Shown piece by piece: positions 1-5,145 of a stretch of DNA of 5,145 bases; positions within the stretch are counted from its first letter, which is position 1; each line of letters starts with the position of its first letter. The notes beneath the pieces were generated by a model, which was not told the origin of the DNA, did no database searches, and saw only the letters and a list, made by a program, of their open reading frames with translations. This DNA is from Gammaproteobacteria bacterium (lineage in GTDB: Bacteria > Pseudomonadota > Gammaproteobacteria > Pseudomonadales > Pseudohongiellaceae). The position numbers and the translations under genes were made by a program. Location: the NCBI GenBank assembly GCA_947377625.1, contig CANCGR010000248.1:1-5145 (forward strand), in the 5' to 3' direction.

Positions 1-820
1 GTGGCCCGTAGAACTGGTGCAGATCTTCCACATGCTGCACCACCAAGTTGTGGATCAGGCTAAGAGGCAGCGGTTGTGGCAAGGTGCCGTTACGCAGGAA
101 TTGTTCAATTTCACGAAACAACCAGGGCCGGCCGCGCGCGGCACGTCCGATCATCACGCCATCGGCGCCGGTGTGATCAAGTACCTGTTTGGCTTTCTCG
201 GCGGAGCTGATGTCGCCATTGGCAAACAGCGGAATGGTGATGGCGGCCTTGATCGCAGCAATGGTGTCGTATTCCGCATCGCCATTGAACATGCAAGCAC
301 GCGTTCTGCCGTGCACTGCCAGCGCCTTTATGCCGCAGTCTTCCGCGATGCGCGCAATGTTGACGCCATTGCGCAGGTCAGGACTCCAGCCAGTGCGGAT
401 TTTCAGCGTTACGGGCACCGATACTGCTCGCACTACACTTTCCAGAATTGCTCTCACCAAGGGTTCATCTTTTAGCAAGGCAGAGCCGGCAGCTTGCTTC
501 AGCACTTTTTTCACCGGGCAGCCCATGTTGATGTCGATGATCTGCGCACCTTGCTCCACATTGTGTCGAGCGGCAGCTGCCATCGTCGCCGGATCAGCAC
601 CGGCAATTTGCACGACACGCGGCGAGAGTTCATCACGATGAATGCCGCGCAGCACACTGCCTTCCGGATTCAGCATTTGCACATGGGCACTGAGCATTTC
701 AGTAGCGGTTACCGCCGCACCGAAATGACGGCACAAGCGCCGAAACGGGCGATCGCTGATCCCGGCCATGGGGGCGAGCACCACCCTGGAGGAAAGTTGA
801 TGGGGACCGATCTGAATCAC
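1..820 (-). CDS. dusB: tRNA-dihydrouridine synthase B, C-terminus cut by window edge
   Basis: Flavoenzyme that reduces a uridine in the tRNA D-loop to dihydrouridine using FMN and NAD(P)H (U17 for E. coli DusB); cytoplasmic. The reverse strand gives 273 codons that align from end to end with E. coli DusB as I remember it. Visible motifs, numbered from the GTG at 820: APMAG at 16-20 (FMN-binding strand), VQIAG at 70-74, DINMGCPVKK at 96-105 with the catalytic Cys101, LKIRTGW at 139-145, HGRTRA at 170-175, NGDI at 201-204 and IGRAARGRPW at 224-233. The family is about 320-335 residues, so roughly 50 C-terminal residues of the helical tRNA-binding domain lie outside the window. GTG at 820 is chosen because it places IQIG against the E. 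coli N-terminus MRIG, but no Shine-Dalgarno precedes it. A TTG at 880 has AAGGA 7 bases upstream and would add 20 residues. It lies downstream of the DUF3426 gene on the same strand and is probably co-transcribed with it. Function is near certain; only the start is open. Confidence 0.96.
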   Translation of the reverse strand, partial: MIQIGPHQLSSRVVLAPMAGISDRPFRRLCRHFGAAVTATEMLSAHVQMLNPEGSVLRGIHRDELSPRVVQIAGADPATMAAAARHNVEQGAQIIDINMGCPVKKVLKQAAGSALLKDEPLVRAILESVVRAVSVPVTLKIRTGWSPDLRNGVNIARIAEDCGIKALAVHGRTRACMFNGDAEYDTIAAIKAAITIPLFANGDISSAEKAKQVLDHTGADGVMIGRAARGRPWLFREIEQFLRNGTLPQPLPLSLIHNLVVQHVEDLHQFYGP

Positions 821-905
821 GGGAAAATCAGGTGTTGGGGCGAGGTGGCAATGGTAACTGTGCGCCTGCTTGCAGTCCAACGCTTGATCCTTCGGCAGGC
901 TCTGC

Positions 906-2216
906 TTACAGCGGGTACAGTTCCACTTTGTAGTTCACGGCCGCCTTGCCGGGGTCTACCAGTTCCAGCTGAATTTGCATCGTGCTTTGCGCGGGCATCT
1001 GGCTCAAATGACGTAGTTCGGGCGGCAGATATTCATCGGGTGTGAACAAGCGGTTGGCCAGCACGTGGTTATTGATATCGCTGAAGGCCAGTTCCAGTTT
1101 GGGGAAGTTTTGCGGTTGGTTGGCGTCGTTATGAAACACAAAGCTCACCTCCAGTGCATCGGGCTGCTTCGGGTGACTGCGCACCAGCAATTGCTGCGAA
1201 TACAGCGTGGCAGGCACAGCAAGCGGCGGTGACTCGCATGTTAAATAGCGGCACACCGGCTCAGCCAGAAAACTGAAACGTGGATGCTTTGCCAATTCGT
1301 TGCGGTGGGTGTAAAGCCACGGCAAAGGCAGAGCCAACAGCAGCAATAGGTTGGTTGCCAACAACAGTGTCGTTACTACACGGCTGCGGAAACTGGATTT
1401 GTGAACGAGAGTAACGGGCACATCGTCCAGTCCTTGCAACTCATGTTCTGATACCGGTTCCAGGGCATCGTCAAAGCTGAGTGCGCCAAGCCTGGCATGC
1501 AGGTACTGTTTTTCGGCGGGCAGGTTTGTAGGTTTGGCAGCGGGAGCAAAGATTTCCGGCTCGGGCTCCAATTCCGCAAACGCTTCGTCGAAATTTTCTT
1601 CGTAGGGCTCGTCAAGCTCGTCGTCGTTTCCTTCTGCATCAGCAATGATTTCGTCTGCGTACTCTTCAATGAAGGCTTCTACATTCTCGTCATCAAGTTC
1701 AGCAGTTGCAGGCTCGTCGTCGATGTAGTCTGCATCGTGCTCGGCTGCATGCGATGCATCGGGATGTTCTTCGTCGAATTCTTTATCAAGTTCATCAAGC
1801 CTGAGATCGCCGAAAGTGAAATGGGGTTCACCAGGCCGGTGCCATAACTCTTCGATAGTATCGTTTGCAATGGGTTGATCTGGCGTGGTTGAACCAATCT
1901 CTGCAGAGACAGTTTCGAACGGCGTGTCAGTGGATTCATTGTCGGCGCTGCGTTCTTGAGCGTGCGGCGCATAACCGGCATGCACTGTTTCTTTATCTTC
2001 AGGCTCGTCTGCGCCATCAAGTTCTTCTTCAATGTCTGCTTCCAGCTCTTCCACGACGTAGCCGTCAGGATGTTTGACGCGGATTTCATTGGCACTGGCA
2101 GAAAAAACGCCCAGACAGGAGCCGCAGCGCACCAGCCCATGCGCAGCATTCAGTTGCGCGTTGGACACGCGGAACGAGGTCTGGCAGTGCGGGCATTGGG
2201 TGAATAGCGAGGTCAT
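906..2216 (-). CDS. Zinc-ribbon and DUF3426 domain membrane protein
   Basis: 436-residue protein of unknown function. The N-terminus carries a MJ0042-type zinc ribbon, with Cys8-Pro-His-Cys11 and Cys31-Gly-Ser-Cys34 as the four likely zinc ligands. Residues about 51-225 are a low-complexity linker very rich in Asp and Glu and predicted to be disordered. Residues about 279-301 form one strongly hydrophobic, leucine-rich membrane helix. The C-terminal part, about 302-436, matches the DUF3426 pattern and holds a Cys322/Cys327 pair that could be oxidised if this part is periplasmic. The expected topology is zinc ribbon and acidic linker in the cytoplasm, DUF3426 in the periplasm (inference). ATG at 2216 is supported because the zinc ribbon begins directly after it, as in relatives, although no good Shine-Dalgarno is visible; a GGAG lies too far upstream. 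It ends 85 bases before the preferred dusB start (25 before the alternative TTG) with no terminator between, suggesting an operon. The family commonly sits next to dusB-fis. Domain assignment is strong; the role is unknown. Confidence 0.92.
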   Translation of the reverse strand: MTSLFTQCPHCQTSFRVSNAQLNAAHGLVRCGSCLGVFSASANEIRVKHPDGYVVEELEADIEEELDGADEPEDKETVHAGYAPHAQERSADNESTDTPFETVSAEIGSTTPDQPIANDTIEELWHRPGEPHFTFGDLRLDELDKEFDEEHPDASHAAEHDADYIDDEPATAELDDENVEAFIEEYADEIIADAEGNDDELDEPYEENFDEAFAELEPEPEIFAPAAKPTNLPAEKQYLHARLGALSFDDALEPVSEHELQGLDDVPVTLVHKSSFRSRVVTTLLLATNLLLLLALPLPWLYTHRNELAKHPRFSFLAEPVCRYLTCESPPLAVPATLYSQQLLVRSHPKQPDALEVSFVFHNDANQPQNFPKLELAFSDINNHVLANRLFTPDEYLPPELRHLSQMPAQSTMQIQLELVDPGKAAVNYKVELYPL

Positions 2217-2350
2217 CAGGCGTTGGGTAGCAAAGGCTCCCCGGCGATTAGTAAAGGGGAATGTACAGGATTATTACGGAATAAAGACCTTTCGTACAAA
2301 ATTTTTTGTGGGAAAATTGCCGCCCTTCGTACCACATGGGTTTTGAGCTG
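2217..2350. promoter_or_regulatory. Divergent intergenic region between the DUF3426 gene and kup
   Basis: This 134-base gap must hold the leftward promoter of the DUF3426-dusB pair and the rightward promoter of kup. Its centre (about 2270-2310) is AT-rich and has two small perfect inverted repeats: TTATT-ACGG-AATAA at 2271-2284 and ACAAAA-TT-TTTTGT at 2296-2309. Possible but weak promoter elements are, rightward, TTATTA (2271-2276) and TACAAA (2295-2300) with an 18-base spacer, and leftward, TTGTAC (complement of 2295-2300) and TAATAA (complement of 2272-2277) with a 17-base spacer. None matches the sigma-70 consensus well, so the exact start sites are not established. No terminator is expected or seen here. 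Confidence 0.45.
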
Positions 2351-4225
2351 ATGAGCAGTCAGACCGAACAGCGTCTCGCAACACTTAGTCTGGCAGCAAT
2401 CGGTGTGGTATTCGGCGATATCGGTACCAGCCCGCTCTATACCCTCAAAGAAGTTTTCTCCGAGCACAATCATATCGCGCTCACGCAAGCCAATATCATG
2501 GGGGCGGTCTCCACCATTTTCTGGGCCTTGTTTCTGGTGGTCACTCTCAAATATGTGTTGTTGGTCCTGCGGGCTGACAACAGGGGCGAGGGTGGCATCA
2601 TGGCCTTGCTGGCAATGGCACTGGCCACTGCTGCCAAAGATGCGCGCAGCAAGACCTGGCTATTGGCAGTGGGAACTTTTGGTGCAGCGCTGTTCTATGG
2701 TGACAGCATCATCACACCAGCCATTACCACGCTCAGCGCAGTGGAAGGTATTGGCCTGGTGACGCCTGCCTTGAATGAATATGTGCTGCCGATTTCGATT
2801 GCCATTCTGGTGGGGCTGTTTCTGGTGCAGAGGAAAGGCACCGAGAAGATGGGCAAATTGTTCGGGCCGGTGATATCTGTCTGGTTCATTGTGCTCAGCA
2901 TTGTGGGTATTTCACAGATCATGCGCGTGCCGCACATCTTGCTGGCGATCAATCCTGAATATGCGTTTGCATTCCTGATGGAGCGAGGCATTGGCGTGTT
3001 TCTGCCGCTGGGTGCCATCGTGTTGGCGCTGACCGGCGCCGAAGCGCTCTATGCCGACATGGGACATTTCGGGCGCAAAGCCATCCAGATCTCATGGTTC
3101 AGCCTGGTGTGGCCCGGACTCATTTTGAATTATCTCGGTCAAGGTGCGTTGTTGTTGTCGAACCCCGAGGCCATCACTAATCCCTTTTACTTTTCATTCC
3201 CGGAATTGATGCTGATTCCGGCAGTGGTGCTGTCAACACTGGTGTCCATCATCGCCTCACAGGCAGTGATTTCCGGCGCGTATTCCGTTACTCAGCAGGC
3301 CATTCATCTTGGCATGTTGCCGCGCATGCACATCGTGCATACCTCCTCCAACAAAGCCGGGCAGATCTACATCCCTGCGGTGAACTGGATTTTGCTGGCT
3401 GCCGTGTTGGTGGTGTGCACCAGCTTTGGCTCGTCGTCAGCGCTGGCCAGTGCCTACGGCATCGCAGTTACCTGCGCGATGATGATCGACACACTGCTGA
3501 CCTTCTTTGTGGTGCGTTACAAATGGCGTTATTCGTTGTGGGTGGCAGCCGGCGCTACCACCTTCTTCCTCATCATTGATTCGATGCTGGTCATTGCCTG
3601 CTCTTTCAAGATTCCTGATGGCGGCTGGTTCCCGCTGGCGCTGGGGCTGTCGTTGTTCATGACTATGTGGACGTGGAAAGAAGGCCGCGAATTGCTGATG
3701 GGGCAGATCCGTGATGGCGACCCCAACTTGCTGGATTTTGTGCGCACGCTCAGCAATAGCCCGATTCCGATGGCCCCGCGCACAGCAGTATTTCTCGTAT
3801 CCAATCCCACCACGGTGCCGCAGGCGCTGCTGCACAACATCAAACACAACCTGACCTTGCATGAAAAGAATCTGGTAGTGACTGTCAAATTCACCGATGA
3901 GCCTACCGTGGACATCGACCAGCGCCTGCGGGTGCATGAGCTGGGCAACAATTTCTGGCAGATCGCAATCTACTTCGGTTTTACCGAGCAGCCTGATGTG
4001 CCCAAAGCGCTGGAGCTGTGTAACCAGCAAGGGCTGAAATTCGATCTGTTCAGAGCGTCGTTTTTCATCAGCCGTGAAACGGTAGTGCCAAGCCCTGGCA
4101 AGGGCATGGCTGCCTGGCGAGAAAGCCTGTTTGCTGCACTGACCCGCAATGCGGGCAGTGTGGTGACCTATTTTGCCTTGCCTCCCACTCATGTCATTGA
4201 ACTCGGTACCCGCGTTCACATCTGA
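2351..4225 (+). CDS. kup: KUP-family low-affinity potassium transporter
   Basis: Inner-membrane K+ uptake protein, thought to work as a K+/H+ symporter. The 624-residue product is almost the length of E. coli Kup (622). It opens with the family signature AAIGVVFGDIGTSPLYTL (residues 15-32). Other family motifs are RGEGGIMALLA at 78-88, FYGDSIITPAI at 115-125, LTGAEALYADMGHFG at 227-241, NYLGQGALLL at 260-269 and SQAVISGAYSVTQQAI at 303-318. About twelve hydrophobic helices fill residues 11-442, followed by a hydrophilic cytoplasmic C-terminal domain from about 455 to 624. Acidic residues Asp23, Asp118 and Glu231 lie in membrane segments where KUP proteins keep charged residues linked to transport. 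ATG at 2351 is preferred because it matches the E. coli N-terminus; ATG at 2336 and TTG at 2306 are in-frame alternatives with no better ribosome site. It is transcribed away from the DUF3426 gene, probably as a single gene. No frameshift or missing motif is seen. Confidence 0.97.
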   Translation: MSSQTEQRLATLSLAAIGVVFGDIGTSPLYTLKEVFSEHNHIALTQANIMGAVSTIFWALFLVVTLKYVLLVLRADNRGEGGIMALLAMALATAAKDARSKTWLLAVGTFGAALFYGDSIITPAITTLSAVEGIGLVTPALNEYVLPISIAILVGLFLVQRKGTEKMGKLFGPVISVWFIVLSIVGISQIMRVPHILLAINPEYAFAFLMERGIGVFLPLGAIVLALTGAEALYADMGHFGRKAIQISWFSLVWPGLILNYLGQGALLLSNPEAITNPFYFSFPELMLIPAVVLSTLVSIIASQAVISGAYSVTQQAIHLGMLPRMHIVHTSSNKAGQIYIPAVNWILLAAVLVVCTSFGSSSALASAYGIAVTCAMMIDTLLTFFVVRYKWRYSLWVAAGATTFFLIIDSMLVIACSFKIPDGGWFPLALGLSLFMTMWTWKEGRELLMGQIRDGDPNLLDFVRTLSNSPIPMAPRTAVFLVSNPTTVPQALLHNIKHNLTLHEKNLVVTVKFTDEPTVDIDQRLRVHELGNNFWQIAIYFGFTEQPDVPKALELCNQQGLKFDLFRASFFISRETVVPSPGKGMAAWRESLFAALTRNAGSVVTYFALPPTHVIELGTRVHI

Positions 4226-4267
4226 CAGCCCTCTGCCGGAATCGCTGTTTAATTGCGATACAAAAAA

Positions 4268-4281
4268 TGACTGGCCAGTCA
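4268..4281. repeat. Perfect 14-base palindrome TGACTGGCCAGTCA
   Basis: The sequence equals its own reverse complement over all 14 bases and has no spacer. It lies 42 bases after the kup stop and 181 bases before the receptor start. A symmetrical site of this kind is typical of a dimeric regulator's operator, for example of the TetR type, but no regulator gene lies in the window, so the binding protein is unknown. Six A residues lie immediately to its left (4262-4267), so read leftward it would also be a short hairpin followed by six U, resembling a weak terminator for antisense transcription. Confidence 0.5.
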
Positions 4282-4380
4282 GTGTCCATTATTGTGTGGC
4301 ACCTAAAAGCGATTACACATTCGTGTATGAATTAGTCCTGACGTGGTCTATATTGACTGCGGTTCGAAATGTGCAAGCAT

Positions 4381-4412
4381 TGTTGCTGCTGTGTCAGCGA
4401 CTTGTAGTAACA
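4381..4412 (+). other. Imperfect hairpin in the receptor leader
   Basis: TGTTGCTGC (4381-4389) can pair with GTAGTAACA (4404-4412) over nine consecutive positions, seven Watson-Crick and two G-U, enclosing a 14-base loop. A competing fold pairs GTTGCTG (4382-4388) with CAGCGAC (4395-4401). If transcription starts upstream, this would form an RNA structure about 50 bases before the receptor start codon. No U run follows it, so it is not a terminator on this strand. It may be a leader element or chance. Confidence 0.3.
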
Positions 4413-4449
4413 GCTGAAGAGCCGCCCATTATTATTAAAAAAAACACTC

Positions 4450-4453
4450 GGAG
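4450..4453 (+). promoter_or_regulatory. Ribosome-binding site that decides the receptor start
   Basis: GGAG stands 9 bases before the ATG at 4463 but only 3 bases before the in-frame ATG at 4457. The spacing favours 4463, so the receptor is read as starting MYLKN rather than MHMYLKN. The A-rich tract before it should leave the site unstructured. Confidence 0.7.
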
Positions 4454-4462
4454 AAAATGCAT

Positions 4463-5145
4463 ATGTATTTGAAGAATCCGTCGATCACGCTCAAAAAACC
4501 TCGTCCCTTAAGTACCTCCATCGCCCTTGCACTCGGCCTGACTTTGCCGGTTTTAGTGTCTTCACCCAGCTTTGCGCAAGAACCAAAACTTGAAGAAATC
4601 ACCGTTACCGGTTCGCGTATCGTGCGTCGTGACAACGAAGCATCCAGCCCCATCGTTACCGTCAGTGCGGAATCGTTGAACCAGGTCAGTAACCTTGGCA
4701 TTGAAAGTGCCCTTAACCAGTTGCCGCAATTTGTTCCTTCCCAAACCCAGTTCAGTTCCGGTGATATCCAATCCCTTGCCTATAACACTCCCGGTATTGC
4801 GACTCTCAACTTGCGCGGCTTGGGTGCCAACCGCAACCTCGTGCTGCTCGATGGTCGTCGCGCCCAGCCAGCCAACGCCTTGCTGGTAATCGACATCAAC
4901 ACCATTCCTTCTGCCGCTGTTGAAAATATTGAAATCATCAGCGGTGGTGCATCGGCCACTTACGGTGCTGACGCTTTGGGCGGTGTTACCAACTTCAAAC
5001 TGAAACACAATTTTGAAGGCTTCAATCTCAGCGCCCAGACCAGTACCACCGAGCAAGGTGGTGGTCAGGAAACCAAAATCAGCGCACTTATCGGTGCCCG
5101 TTTGGGTAGCGGCGGTAACGTAATGTTGGGCATCGAAGGTGCTGA
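4463..5145 (+). CDS. TonB-dependent outer-membrane receptor, N-terminal part (cut by window edge)
   Basis: Outer-membrane active transporter that imports a ligand with energy from TonB-ExbB-ExbD. Only 227 residues are in the window; such receptors usually run to 700-1000. Residues 1-38 look like a Sec signal peptide: basic start with Lys4, Lys11, Lys12 and Arg14, hydrophobic core about 16-33, and probable cleavage after SFA, before Gln39. A TonB-box-like segment, EEITVTGSRI, follows at 44-53. The plug domain occupies about 58-180, with SALNQLPQFVPSQ at 82-94, LNLRGLGANRNLVLLDGRRA at 115-134, IPSAAVENIEIISGG at 148-162 and SATYGADALGGVTNF at 164-178. From about 184 alternating polar strands mark the start of the beta-barrel. 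The substrate cannot be told from this part. This type, with the conserved VTGSRI start, is abundant in glycan-degrading Cellvibrio-, Xanthomonas- and Caulobacter-like bacteria (established knowledge); a glycan or siderophore is possible. The frame is clean to the edge. No neighbour in the window identifies a utilisation locus. Confidence 0.93.
   Translation, partial: MYLKNPSITLKKPRPLSTSIALALGLTLPVLVSSPSFAQEPKLEEITVTGSRIVRRDNEASSPIVTVSAESLNQVSNLGIESALNQLPQFVPSQTQFSSGDIQSLAYNTPGIATLNLRGLGANRNLVLLDGRRAQPANALLVIDINTIPSAAVENIEIISGGASATYGADALGGVTNFKLKHNFEGFNLSAQTSTTEQGGGQETKISALIGARLGSGGNVMLGIEGA

Larger units (their letters stand above)
4226..4462 (+). promoter_or_regulatory. Intergenic region with promoter and leader of the TonB-dependent receptor
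   Basis: No gene is convincing in these 237 bases. The region contains, in order, a weak ACAGC/GCTGT inverted repeat just after kup (4225-4248), a perfect 14-base palindrome (4268-4281), a TACAC-attc-GTGTA inverted repeat (4314-4327), and an imperfect hairpin (4381-4412). Possible -10 elements are TATATT at 4349-4354 and TATTAT at 4430-4435; neither has a good -35 at the right distance. A TTGACT at 4353-4358 resembles a -35 but has only a weak partner, CATTGT, 19 bases on. An eight-A run at 4437-4444 precedes the ribosome-binding site. That the receptor promoter lies here is inferred from position; the elements are candidates only. Confidence 0.5.

Noticed and set aside
17..1045. Three overlapping plus-strand open frames of 150-183 codons
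   Set aside because: They are antisense to dusB and the end of the DUF3426 gene, which have full family motifs on the minus strand; the plus-strand products show no recognisable domain.
1747..1762. Short palindromic TGCAT-GCG-ATGCA stretch
   Set aside because: It is inside the low-complexity acidic coding region of the DUF3426 gene, where repetitive Asp/Glu/Ala/His codons readily produce such symmetry.
2216..2488. 90-codon minus-strand open frame spanning the divergent gap
   Set aside because: It overlaps the start of kup on the opposite strand and has no domain; the Cys-rich stretch is the reverse reading of conserved KUP codons.
3437..4219. 260-codon minus-strand open frame
   Set aside because: It lies entirely antisense to the conserved kup coding sequence and its product is Arg/His/Gln-rich with no recognisable fold or motif, as expected of a shadow frame.
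4225..4254. Possible rho-independent terminator after kup (ACAGC/GCTGT then TTTAATT)
   Set aside because: The stem is only 5 pairs with a 14-base loop and the T tract is short and interrupted, too weak to call.
4173..4472. 99-codon plus-strand frame crossing the kup end and the intergenic gap
   Set aside because: It overlaps kup in another frame, has no ribosome site or domain, and continues into the receptor start in the wrong frame.
4562..5056. 164-codon minus-strand open frame
   Set aside because: It is antisense to the receptor plug, whose motifs are unambiguous on the plus strand.

Overview
The window looks like ordinary chromosomal DNA from a gammaproteobacterium. Three things point there: a DusB close to the enterobacterial and pseudomonad forms, its pairing with a DUF3426 zinc-ribbon membrane protein, and a KUP-type potassium transporter of almost exactly E. 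coli length. The large TonB-dependent receptor with a 'VTGSRI' start and moderate GC content would fit a glycan- or polymer-degrading environmental lineage such as Cellvibrionales. That placement is inference, not proof.

Layout from left to right. Bases 1-820, minus strand, hold dusB (tRNA-dihydrouridine synthase B), cut at its C-terminal end by the window edge. Bases 906-2216, minus strand, hold a 436-residue protein with an N-terminal CxxC/CxxC zinc ribbon, a very acidic linker, one membrane helix and a DUF3426 domain. The two genes run in the same direction and probably form an operon; in many gammaproteobacteria this pair continues into fis, which would lie beyond the left edge. A 134-base divergent intergenic region (2217-2350) contains two short inverted repeats. 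Bases 2351-4225, plus strand, hold kup. A 237-base gap (4226-4462) contains a perfect 14-base palindrome, an imperfect hairpin and the promoter/leader of the last gene. From 4463 to the right edge is the start of a TonB-dependent outer-membrane receptor: signal peptide, TonB box, plug domain and the beginning of the barrel.

The genes are not an obvious single pathway: tRNA modification, an uncharacterised inner-membrane protein, K+ uptake, and TonB-driven outer-membrane import. I found no mobile element, CRISPR array, RNA gene, toxin-antitoxin pair or defence system. I do not see a convincing new system here. The points most worth a second look are the 14-base palindrome and hairpin in front of the receptor, the acidic linker of the DUF3426 protein, the kup gene lying where prmA often lies, and the uncertain start of dusB.
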